Assembly (NCBI GenBank): GCA_955652915.1
Contig: CATPCJ010000258.1
Coordinates: forward strand, 1 to 52,518
Length of the DNA: 52,518 nucleotides
Reading direction: 5' to 3'
DNA from: an uncultured Bryobacteraceae bacterium
GTDB lineage: Bacteria > Acidobacteriota > Terriglobia > Bryobacterales > Bryobacteraceae
The notes under the pieces are model-generated. The model saw only the letters and a list, made by a program, of their open reading frames with translations. It was not told the DNA's origin and searched no databases. This document shows positions 9,187-16,886 of the stretch, piece after piece (the stretch's first letter is position 1; every line of letters begins with the position of its first letter). The translations under genes were made by a program, and so were the position numbers.

Positions 9187-9192
9187 ATTTTA
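9187..9192 (-). promoter_or_regulatory. -10-like box close to MIOX start
   Basis: On the minus strand this reads TAAAAT and ends six bases before the ATG at 9180, in the 12-base gap after the upstream gene. No clear -35 box was found. It suggests that the oxygenase can be transcribed on its own, perhaps leaderless. Confidence 0.3.
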
Positions 9193-12100
9193 TCATTGGC
9201 GATATTTCTTCGCGCGTATCCTTACCCTGACCTGGACTTCCGCTCCGTCTTTTTGTTCAAACACGAGATTGTGTTCTCCCAGAAAGCCTGGACCGGGCTG
9301 CCAGTAAAACACTCCGCGCTGTAGACTCGAGCCGATGGGCAGCGGACGGCGCTCGCCATTGACTAACTGGTAGCCGCCGGCCGCGCCGAGCGGGATTTCG
9401 ATTTGGCCCAGCTCTTCAATTTCCACTTCTTCAGGATGGCTCGTAACCGCCTCGATTGGTTCTTCCGGTTCGGCGCTTGAGCCGCCGCTATTAAACACGT
9501 TGAAATACCGGCTGCCAATCCCCGCGCCCTGACCCGCGCCGTCGAAGACGTTCCACGAAATGGCGTGGACGCCGTTTGTGTATTTCGTCGTGTCGAGGTA
9601 GTAGAAGCCCACTGCGCCGCCACTGTTCATATAACCGGGAAACAGGCTCGCGATGTCGGAACGGAATTGATTGTAAGTGGGATGCCCAACCACCTGCCCG
9701 TCAACGACCACCGAAATAGTCGAGCCATCGAATGGAATCTTGTTGGGGTTCTGAGTCAGCGCCCATCCGAAGTTGAGGTATGCGTTTCCGGACGCCGTGC
9801 CGCCTTGTCCCGGGGTGTCGATGGTGCCGAACGGTTTGGAAGAGTTGGCGTTATCGACGACGATGGTTTTCGTCCCCAGATCGGCGGAGACGCCTGCCTT
9901 GTTATGGGCGATGGCATGCAGCTTAAAAGTGCCGTTGCCTTGCGGCAGGAAATTGGTGAGCATCTGATAGCCCCAGCCCGCGCGATATTTGAACGGGAAG
10001 TTGGGATTGAGCGCTTCGACATCCGGACGCGCGCCTTCGACGAAGACGGCATCGCCGATGAAGACCAGAGCGCCGGTTGGTTCGGCGCCGACAGGCTCAC
10101 GCCAGATGTTCACCTTCGACACCTCGACCGCATCCAGCGCCCAACCGGTGACGGGAAGAGCGCCTGCGACGCCGGTTGTGTTGTCGGCCGGTGTATCGAA
10201 ACTGCCGAAAGGCGGACCCGGCGCCGGGTTGGAAATATTCACTTGGATTTGCCTCGGAGACCCTGTCGCGCCAGGCGCGGTTACCGTGACGATGCCGCTG
10301 GGGCCCAGGTTTCCCAACACCTGAAAAGATCCATTCCCGTTACCGAATCCCTGCAGAACGATAATAGTGGGTTGGTTGGAAGTCGCGGTCCAAGGCACTC
10401 CGCCTCCACCGTTGAAAGTTACAGTCACGGTTTGAGGACTGGTTGTAGTCCCGCTTGTGCTGGTGGAGAAGGTCAGCACTTGCCGGTTTACTGAGAACGC
10501 CGAGATTGTGAGCGTGGTGGAATCGGACGCTGAAGCAGTTGCTGAACCGCCGCCCGATACGTTGACTTGGTTCACTTGCGGAGAAGCTGCATTCGCCGCC
10601 ACATTCACGGTCATGGTGATGGTTGGGTAACTCGCGCCTGAGTTTAGAACGTCGCTGCGTGTGCAACTGGTGGTTTGACATGTCCAGCCGGAGCCTGACA
10701 TTCCCACAGCGGTCAGGCCCGAAGGAAGAGTGTCCGTGACCGTGACCAGCCCCGCCGTGGGCGATCCCCCGGCCGCATTCGATACCGTTATCGTATAGGC
10801 CGCATTTTGCTGCCCGGGAGAAAAGTTCGCAACGTGGGTTTTGAGAATGCTTAGGGATGGCGCGGCGCCAGACTGCGTAACCTGTACCGGCATGCCCCCG
10901 ATAGCGAGGATTGCACTTCGCGGCGTACCAGAGTTCGTAGAAGCCGTAAAAGCGATCGTGCCAGTCCCAATGCCCGTGATTGCGCTGTTCGGAGTCAGCC
11001 ATGCCGGAACCAACAAAGCTCCCCAGCGGCATCCGGCGGCCGTGGTAATGGAAATTTGAATAGACCCACCGGCTGGCGGTATCTGAGAAGGAGTGCTAAT
11101 TGAATAGGAGCAGAACGACGGTAGCGGCGTCAGCTTTTTCACTAAGCCGTTGAACACCTCGCCAAAGTATACGTTCCCCAATCTGTCGGCGGCTAAGCCG
11201 GTCACATAATCGTTGCTTAGGACGGTATTTATCGTGCCGTCAACCGAGACCTTGCGAATCCGGCCGAAGCTCTCTGCAAGAAAGAGGTCGCCCAGAGGAT
11301 CGAAAGTAATATTCGCCGGATTGAACAGCACTGTGGAAGTTGCCGGTCCGCCCTCCCCCGGGTTACTGTTACCGCCGCCGGCGAAAGTGGCGATATTGCC
11401 TTGCGCGACTTTTCTGACCCGGGCGTCTCCGGAATCGGCGATCAACAGGTTCGCGGCGTTGTCTAGCGCAAGACCAACGGGAGAGCTCAAACCGGCGGAC
11501 GTAGCGGGTCCATTGTCGCCTAAACCGTTGCTTCCGCCCCCGGCAAAAGTAGTGATGGTTCCAGCAGTAACTTTGCGAACGCGGTTTCCATTGTCGCTGA
11601 TGTATACGTTGCCCATTGCATCGGCCGCAATACCTTGTGGGCTTGATAGTTTCGCAGCGGTGGCAGGACCGCCGTCACCGCTGAGGCCGCTGGAGCTGCT
11701 ACCTGCAAACGTAACAATGCTGCCTTGGCTAATCATTCGAACGCGCCGGAAAGAATCGTTGAGATAAACCGCCGATGAGCTGTCCACGGCGATATTGTTC
11801 ACATTGCTGAGCAAGGCTGAGGTTGCCGGAATGCTTTCGCCAGTTCCGGACCCGCCGCCGGCAAAGGTATTGATGTTGCCATCCGGCGTCACCACGCGGA
11901 TGCGTGTGTTGGAATCGACGATATAGAGGTTACTGGTAACGGGATCGAAGGCTAGCCCGGACAGATTGCTGAGATACGCGCCGAGAGCGGGCCCGCCGTC
12001 GCCAAGATTCGGTGTCGAAGAGCTTCCTCCGCCCGCGACGAGTGAAACCGAGTAACCACTGGTGACGCCCGAAGGCCCGGCATCCTGCGTGACCGATAGC

Positions 12101-14943
12101 GTGACATCGGCGATCAGGATTTGTCCGGTTCGGGGGAACGCCCCGGGATTCGGCGCCAAAATAAACGGCACTATCCCCGCGCCTTGTCCGGTGCCGGCGG
12201 AAGCATTCAATTGAATCCAGGGCACCGTAGCATAGGCATTCCAAATGCACGCCGATGAATTGGTCGCGATTGAAACTACTCCGTCGCTTCCTTGAGAAGA
12301 GGTGCTGGATACCGCAAGATTCGCTGTTGCGGTGCAGGTGGAGCCACTCTGCGTGACGGGGATCGATTTTCCGGAAATGGTCAGTGTGGTGGAGCGCGCC
12401 GAAAAATTGTTTAGTCCCACAAAGATCGTGATCGTCGCGGGCCCCGTTCCACTTGGATTGTTCGAGACACTGAGCCACGGAGCGGCCGGCACCGCCATCC
12501 AGGCACACTGCGAAGGAAGCGTCAAGTTGAGATTGCGAATTCCTCCGTTCGAATCAAAAGCCGCGGAGAGAGGACTGATCACGGGATCCTGGCAAGAACC
12601 CGCGGCTTGATTTACGGTAAACGTGGCCACACCAATCTGAACCAATTCAGTGAGGCCTGAGCCCGTGTTCGGATTCTGGACCACATTTCCGGTGATTGGA
12701 ATCGGAGACGTCGAGACAACGCCGGATTTTGGGCCGTTCAACGTGAGCGAGGAAGTATTAGACACCGCTTCCCACGGGCAACCTGGGGAAAGAGTCAGAT
12801 TGAAGGAGATAGCGCCTCCGCGGCCAGGCAAACTTTGAGACTGCGGCGCGACGCTGGGGTTGCACAGCGTTGGAACGTTGAAATCAACTTTACTGATAAC
12901 GATCGATTGCGCACCAAATTGCGCCGATCCGTTTGGATTGGACGTTTGATACGCTCCAGCGGTGGTCGGATAGGTGAGGCCTTGAGACATGCCAAGCATA
13001 TAGACGCCGCCGGCGCCGTCCAAAGCCAGCGCGTTGGCGGTCTCGTTGTTGCTGCTTCCCAGCCGGGTTGAGTATGATAAGGCAGTTCCGTCGACGGCTA
13101 CTCTGGCCAGAAACATATCGTAATCGCAACAGAAAAAACCAGAAGTGGTGGGTACTGTCTTGAGCGCACCGGGGGTGGTGGGGAAATTATTGGATTGCGT
13201 GGATCCGGCGATATAAGCGGAACCATTTGAATCGACCGCGATTGCCACCGCGTAATCGTTGTTATTTCCGCCCAGGAATGTTGAATAGAGAAGCGATGCT
13301 CCAGTCGCACTTAGCTTGGCGGCGAATCCGGAGTTGTAAAAAGATTGCGAGGGCTTGCTGGTTGAAAAAGCGCCGGGCGTGATTGGGAAGTCTACGGACT
13401 GTGTGCCACCGGCAACATAACAATTCCCTGCCGCGTCCAACGCAAGTCCACCAAGCGACTCCGTTGCGGAGCCTCCCAGAAAGGTCGAGTAGACCAGCGC
13501 GGAACCAGCCGGATTCAGTTTAGCCACGAATGCATCCTGGTTCCCGGCGAATGTAGTAGCGTAAGCGCCGGTGGTGGCCGGGAAATTCGCCGATGCCGTG
13601 ATGCCGCCAACGAAAGCATTGCCCGCGGTATCCACGGCGATGGCGGCCGCGGAATCCATGGCGCTCCCACCCAGGTAAGTGGCATAAGAAATCTGCCCGG
13701 TGGAAGTGAGCTTCGCGACGAAGGCGTCGCCCCCGCCCGATGACGTTGTCTTGTAACTTCCCGGAGTGACCGGGAAATTTGGGGAACTGGTGCTACCGGC
13801 GACGTACGCCGACCCAGAAGCATCCACGGCGATCGCGGCCCCCGTCTCGAAGCTGTTTCCCGCTAATGCGGTGGCGTACACGATGTTGCCGGTCGTGCCC
13901 AGTTTTAGGGCGAAGGCGTGCTGCCCCTGGCCGATCTGACCCACAGTGAATGGAAAATTGCTTGAAAAAGTATCTCCTGTCACATAAGCGTTTCCGGCGT
14001 TGTCGAGCGCTATTCCGCGGCCTGTCTCTTGTGAGGTTCCTCCGATGAAAGTGGAATAAACGAGGCCCGTTCCGCTTGGATTGAACTTGGTGACAAACAC
14101 ATCACTGTTGCCATGGAAGGTTCCTGACGTCACGGGAAAATCCGCGGAAGAGGTGGAACCTGTTACATAGGCGTAGCCACTGCCATCCACGGCTACGGCG
14201 CCGAGGTTTTCCTGGGCGGTACCGCCCAAGTATGTTGAATAGCTGATGACCGGGTCGACTATCAGCTCCGCCGATTGGTCGTAATTCGACAAAACGAACC
14301 CAACCCGGCCTGATTCCGCAAGCACATAGCGGCATTCCACTTCCGCTCGCCGTCCATGGATGTCTTGCCAGACGCGCGGCTTGCGCTGGCGTACTTCCCC
14401 GGCGCCCGTCTTCAGGACGATGTCGCCATTGTCCGCCAGAACCGGCCGGCTTCCGTCAAAACGAAGCCACAGGGCGTCCACATCCGCGCCGGGACGCACC
14501 ACCAGATCGTACTCCAGCTCACGCTCGCGGCCATGATAAATGACGTCGATTCCCGGACGGATGTTCTTGCCGCGGACGCTGGAATAATGTGGAAGGTTTG
14601 TGACTGCGCGCGAACCGAGGTAGTAATTAGTGATGCCTTTGACCGAACCCTCGGGAACAAATGTGGTCTTCGCGTTGGCGTCCGCGATGTGCATCGAGAT
14701 GGGCTGGCCGTTGAGCGATAGCGTCCAGCCGTCTGGCGTCACGAAGCCAACCAGACTGGTGGAGCGGGCGATGTAGCGGGCCTGCGCGTCTGTCTGGCCG
14801 CGATTTTCCTCGAAGTAGAGCGGGACATTGCCGAAGCCGGGATGGTGTTTTACGTTGTCCTGAGCCAGCAGTGCCGTGACGAGCGACAAAATGAAAATAG
14901 AGGCAGACGTAGCCCCAGCGATGCGGCACTTAATTCTCGACAT
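9193..14943 (-). CDS. Giant secreted SBBP/BACON/NHL-repeat protein
   Basis: A 1,916-residue secreted protein with signal peptide (ending TALLAQ near 28). The following N-terminal domain begins with FENRGQTDAQARYIAR, a family found before SBBP repeats. About nine SBBP propeller units follow (pattern YSTFLGG...A.A.D..G..Y..G.T.S..FP.T.G). Next come BACON-like Cys/Trp domains (CAWMAVPAAPWLSVSN), an NHL propeller (FAGGGSNGLGDNGPATSAGL repeats), more BACON, a DUF11-like segment (VTDTLPSGLTAVG) and two C-terminal domains starting PFGSFDTP and PFGTIDTP. Such proteins are typical of Solibacter relatives and are thought to act in surface adhesion or glycan binding. There is no membrane anchor or sorting tag. 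The ATG at 14943 has a TATAAT box 14 bases upstream. Confidence 0.88.
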   Translation of the reverse strand: MSRIKCRIAGATSASIFILSLVTALLAQDNVKHHPGFGNVPLYFEENRGQTDAQARYIARSTSLVGFVTPDGWTLSLNGQPISMHIADANAKTTFVPEGSVKGITNYYLGSRAVTNLPHYSSVRGKNIRPGIDVIYHGRERELEYDLVVRPGADVDALWLRFDGSRPVLADNGDIVLKTGAGEVRQRKPRVWQDIHGRRAEVECRYVLAESGRVGFVLSNYDQSAELIVDPVISYSTYLGGTAQENLGAVAVDGSGYAYVTGSTSSADFPVTSGTFHGNSDVFVTKFNPSGTGLVYSTFIGGTSQETGRGIALDNAGNAYVTGDTFSSNFPFTVGQIGQGQHAFALKLGTTGNIVYATALAGNSFETGAAIAVDASGSAYVAGSTSSPNFPVTPGSYKTTSSGGGDAFVAKLTSTGQISYATYLGGSAMDSAAAIAVDTAGNAFVGGITASANFPATTGAYATTFAGNQDAFVAKLNPAGSALVYSTFLGGSATESLGGLALDAAGNCYVAGGTQSVDFPITPGAFSTSKPSQSFYNSGFAAKLSATGASLLYSTFLGGNNNDYAVAIAVDSNGSAYIAGSTQSNNFPTTPGALKTVPTTSGFFCCDYDMFLARVAVDGTALSYSTRLGSSNNETANALALDGAGGVYMLGMSQGLTYPTTAGAYQTSNPNGSAQFGAQSIVISKVDFNVPTLCNPSVAPQSQSLPGRGGAISFNLTLSPGCPWEAVSNTSSLTLNGPKSGVVSTSPIPITGNVVQNPNTGSGLTELVQIGVATFTVNQAAGSCQDPVISPLSAAFDSNGGIRNLNLTLPSQCAWMAVPAAPWLSVSNNPSGTGPATITIFVGLNNFSARSTTLTISGKSIPVTQSGSTCTATANLAVSSTSSQGSDGVVSIATNSSACIWNAYATVPWIQLNASAGTGQGAGIVPFILAPNPGAFPRTGQILIADVTLSVTQDAGPSGVTSGYSVSLVAGGGSSSTPNLGDGGPALGAYLSNLSGLAFDPVTSNLYIVDSNTRIRVVTPDGNINTFAGGGSGTGESIPATSALLSNVNNIAVDSSSAVYLNDSFRRVRMISQGSIVTFAGSSSSGLSGDGGPATAAKLSSPQGIAADAMGNVYISDNGNRVRKVTAGTITTFAGGGSNGLGDNGPATSAGLSSPVGLALDNAANLLIADSGDARVRKVAQGNIATFAGGGNSNPGEGGPATSTVLFNPANITFDPLGDLFLAESFGRIRKVSVDGTINTVLSNDYVTGLAADRLGNVYFGEVFNGLVKKLTPLPSFCSYSISTPSQIPPAGGSIQISITTAAGCRWGALLVPAWLTPNSAITGIGTGTIAFTASTNSGTPRSAILAIGGMPVQVTQSGAAPSLSILKTHVANFSPGQQNAAYTITVSNAAGGSPTAGLVTVTDTLPSGLTAVGMSGSGWTCQTTSCTRSDVLNSGASYPTITMTVNVAANAASPQVNQVNVSGGGSATASASDSTTLTISAFSVNRQVLTFSTSTSGTTTSPQTVTVTFNGGGGVPWTATSNQPTIIVLQGFGNGNGSFQVLGNLGPSGIVTVTAPGATGSPRQIQVNISNPAPGPPFGSFDTPADNTTGVAGALPVTGWALDAVEVSKVNIWREPVGAEPTGALVFIGDAVFVEGARPDVEALNPNFPFKYRAGWGYQMLTNFLPQGNGTFKLHAIAHNKAGVSADLGTKTIVVDNANSSKPFGTIDTPGQGGTASGNAYLNFGWALTQNPNKIPFDGSTISVVVDGQVVGHPTYNQFRSDIASLFPGYMNSGGAVGFYYLDTTKYTNGVHAISWNVFDGAGQGAGIGSRYFNVFNSGGSSAEPEEPIEAVTSHPEEVEIEELGQIEIPLGAAGGYQLVNGERRPLPIGSSLQRGVFYWQPGPGFLGEHNLVFEQKDGAEVQVRVRIRAKKYRQ

Positions 14944-14957
14944 AGTAAAGGTGTTCG

Positions 14958-14963
14958 ATTATA
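14958..14963 (-). promoter_or_regulatory. Consensus -10 box of the giant secreted protein gene
   Basis: The minus strand reads TATAAT, a perfect -10 consensus, ending 14 bases before the ATG at 14943. I see no good -35 at 16-18 bases. Confidence 0.45.
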
Positions 14964-15018
14964 CCTTGAGAATCAGGGGATGGAGGCGGAAAAACGGCGG
15001 TACTGGGGGTACTTTTCG

Positions 15019-15155
15019 CCGCGCCCCGGCCGGGAAAGCGCCGCGTAAACGCCAGCGACCAAAGTCGGGAGACCACACTGGCGCGTGCAGTTCGGCGGTG
15101 CGCGGACCGCTTCACCAGGCCGCTGCGCGGATAGAATCCCGTAAACCAGCACAGC
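15019..15155 (-). pseudogene. Decayed copy of the 70-residue two-TM membrane protein gene
   Basis: The bases here align clearly with the C-terminal two thirds of the intact gene at 22178-22390, same strand. Shared blocks include GCGCCCCGGCCGG, GGCGCGTGCAG, GCGGACC, CACCAGGCCGC and TAGAATCCCGT. Reading frames give VLVYGIL and VYAALSRPGRG against LLVYGIL and VYTALFRPGRG of the intact copy, but deletions and frameshifts lie between and the first membrane segment is broken. No start codon or full frame remains. It sits just upstream of the promoter of the 15.4-22.2 kb cluster. Confidence 0.75.
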
Positions 15156-15322
15156 TCGAGTCCCATTTGCCCGGCAGCGAATAGCTAAGCCTGAAAGCGA
15201 AAGCGGAGTGCAATCACGTTCGCCCATTTACGTGCCCCAAGCCGGGTAACATCGTTCAGAATTGCAGTGAAAGTGTAAGAAAATATCCCACACAATAATG
15301 ATGTAAAAAGAACTTAAATAAG

Positions 15323-15352
15323 TTGACAAACAAACGTGCCGTGCTGTACGCT
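15323..15352 (+). promoter_or_regulatory. Candidate promoter of the 15.4-22.2 kb cluster
   Basis: TTGACA (15323-15328) is a perfect -35 consensus; TACGCT (15347-15352) follows after 18 bases as a modest -10. The preceding sequence is AT-rich (15280-15322). It leaves about 20 bases of leader before the ATG at 15380, including the Shine-Dalgarno site AAGGAGAG. Confidence 0.5.
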
Positions 15353-15379
15353 AGCTCAAACCTTTTAAGGAGAGACTTG

Positions 15380-15580
15380 ATGAAAAGCCGTCTGATTTAT
15401 TCCGTGGGCCGCCTGGGAATTGCTCTCGCAATCTTCGTCGCCGCCGTTGCGCCCAGCAAGCTGAGAGCTATCTCATGCACCAACGCCTGGTACGGGGATC
15501 AATATTGCACCCAGTGCTGGGTGAACGGACCACTGGGCTGGCAGCCTGTTGGGGGTCCGGAATGGACTTCCGCTAATTGA
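15380..15580 (+). CDS. Tiny exported Cys/Trp-rich peptide
   Basis: The 66-residue product starts with a signal-like N-terminus (Lys/Arg at 2-4, hydrophobic core 13-24, likely cut near SKLRA|IS at 30/31). The remaining 36 residues carry three cysteines (33, 43, 46, with C43-T-Q-C46 as a CxxC), four tryptophans (37, 47, 54, 62), and Gly/Pro-rich spacing (NGPLGWQPVGGPEW). A strong ribosome site, AAGGAGAG, lies five bases before the ATG, and a TTGACA promoter precedes it, so expression is credible. I do not recognise the family. The next gene encodes a membrane-tethered CxxC thioredoxin-like protein, and a MauG-type di-haem protein ends the cluster. The peptide may therefore be an oxidised or cross-linked secreted product, or a small redox or cofactor-bearing subunit. 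That is inference. Confidence 0.75.
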   Translation: MKSRLIYSVGRLGIALAIFVAAVAPSKLRAISCTNAWYGDQYCTQCWVNGPLGWQPVGGPEWTSAN

Positions 15581-15711
15581 TGGCCGGCCTAGGTTACGGG
15601 CGAGTCCCATCTCTTATTTCCGCCCCCGGCCGTGCTGGCGCGGGCGTACCTTTCTCATTCACCTCGGTGGGTGGAATTCATTGAGAGCAATTTATTTGCC
15701 GGCGTAGCAAA

Positions 15712-16260
15712 GTGGATATGGGAACGAGCGAAGACACCAGGACGATTGGCTGGCTGGAGCGTTATGGTGGCAGGCTGACCGCGCTCGTGAATCTCAGCGT
15801 GGTTTTGTTGTGTGTTTCGGCAACCGCGGTGGTGACCTTCCGTTGGCTTGGGATACCGCGCTCAGCGGCTCCTGCCCAGGCGGTACACAATTTGGGACGG
15901 GGCTGGACGGCTCAGTTTCCCCAAAATGAGCGGACCGTGCTCTTCGCGCTTTCGTCGCAGTGTGGGAACTGCGCAAAAGAAGCGGCCGTGTACCGGGAAA
16001 TCGAGAAGACCTACGAGTCGCGCTCCGATGTCGGCTTTGTCTATTTGATGCCCGACATCGCTGAAAGTGGGCGCCAGTTTCTGGCTTTGAACCAGTTGAG
16101 CGGTGTCGGCTATTTCGCGCAGGATCCGGGCAGATTCGGCATGGGCATTCCAGCAGTGGCGATTGTGGATCGGGGAGGAACGTTACGCTTTCTGGCTAAT
16201 GGACCTCTCGATTCCGCCCGAAGAGAGAGAATCGATCTAACTTTGAGCAAGAAGGAATAG
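15712..16260 (+). CDS. Membrane-anchored thioredoxin-like protein
   Basis: A 182-residue protein with a cytosolic N-terminus, one membrane span (about 23-46, LTALVNLSVVLLCVSATAVV) and an outward-facing thioredoxin-like domain. The active-site region is FALSSQCGNCAKEA with C84-G-N-C87, followed by PDIAESGRQF and the cis-Pro region MGIPAVAIVDRGG. The architecture resembles MauD/TlpA-type periplasmic thiol proteins, which handle disulfides during assembly of secreted redox proteins. GTG 15712 or ATG 15718 could be the start; neither has a clear ribosome site. It lies 131 bases after the small peptide gene and 7 bases before the next, so it most likely shares the operon. Its natural partner would be the CxxC peptide encoded upstream. 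Confidence 0.8.
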   Translation: MDMGTSEDTRTIGWLERYGGRLTALVNLSVVLLCVSATAVVTFRWLGIPRSAAPAQAVHNLGRGWTAQFPQNERTVLFALSSQCGNCAKEAAVYREIEKTYESRSDVGFVYLMPDIAESGRQFLALNQLSGVGYFAQDPGRFGMGIPAVAIVDRGGTLRFLANGPLDSARRERIDLTLSKKE

Positions 16261-16267
16261 GAGAAAC

Positions 16268-16867
16268 ATGCGAGGAAGCGCTATTGCCGCCGCCCGGGTA
16301 TTTCTGGCCGGACTCATTCCGCTCTTGGCTACGGCCGATCACGTTGCCGATCGGGCTAAGGTTGGTTGGTACATGGGTGGCTTCCGTTTGACGAGGGAGC
16401 CGGTGTTCGAGACAAAAGGAGCGCAGAAGAGCGGGACGGTGATGGTCTTGCTGGAACTGGCGTCCGACGGCGCCGTGCAGCAGTTGAAGTCGATCAATGG
16501 TGCGCCGGAATTGCAGGCGATTGTGCAGGAAAGCGTGAAGAGTTGGCGGTTCGTTCCCGTTCCTGGCCTGCCTGCAACAATTCGAGGTTATATTTACTTT
16601 ACGGGCGATGGATCGGGGTTTGCGGCTCCGGCTCCTGCACCTCCGCCGTTCGGCGAGCTTTTGGGGAGCCTGGAGATCGAGGGCGTGTCGAGCGAAATGC
16701 GGGAACGGCTGGCGAAGGCCATCGGGGTGCAACCCGGCTCCGTACTCACGCAGGATGCCCTGCGAAGGGCGGGAATCGAGTCTGGGAAGATCGATCCAGC
16801 GCTGGTCTTGGTGATGAGCCTGGGCAGCGACGGCAAGCCGAGGCTGCGGATTTCTCCACGTAGGTGA
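16268..16867 (+). CDS. Secreted TonB-C-like protein with POTRA-like tail
   Basis: The 199-residue product has a signal peptide (1-23). A TonB-C-terminal-like domain follows (about 50-120) with the family phrase SGTVMVLLELASDGAVQQLKSINGAPELQAIVQESVKSWRF shown here in parts: a beta strand, then 'V...S.NG.P.L...V..SV..W.F.P'. After a proline-rich linker (APAPAPPPF), residues 134-199 (GSLEIEGVSSEMRERLAKAIGVQPGSVL) resemble a POTRA/FtsQ-type module. It lacks the N-terminal membrane anchor of true TonB, so it is probably periplasmic and protein-binding. The ribosome site AGGAGAA lies just before ATG 16268. Confidence 0.72.
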   Translation: MRGSAIAAARVFLAGLIPLLATADHVADRAKVGWYMGGFRLTREPVFETKGAQKSGTVMVLLELASDGAVQQLKSINGAPELQAIVQESVKSWRFVPVPGLPATIRGYIYFTGDGSGFAAPAPAPPPFGELLGSLEIEGVSSEMRERLAKAIGVQPGSVLTQDALRRAGIESGKIDPALVLVMSLGSDGKPRLRISPRR

Positions 16868-16886
16868 TCCACGAAAGCGTGCTCCC

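Noticed and set aside
15380..15580. Direct assignment of the small peptide as an amine dehydrogenase TTQ/CTQ subunit
   Set aside because: Known subunits are much longer with many more cysteines, so only an analogy is claimed.
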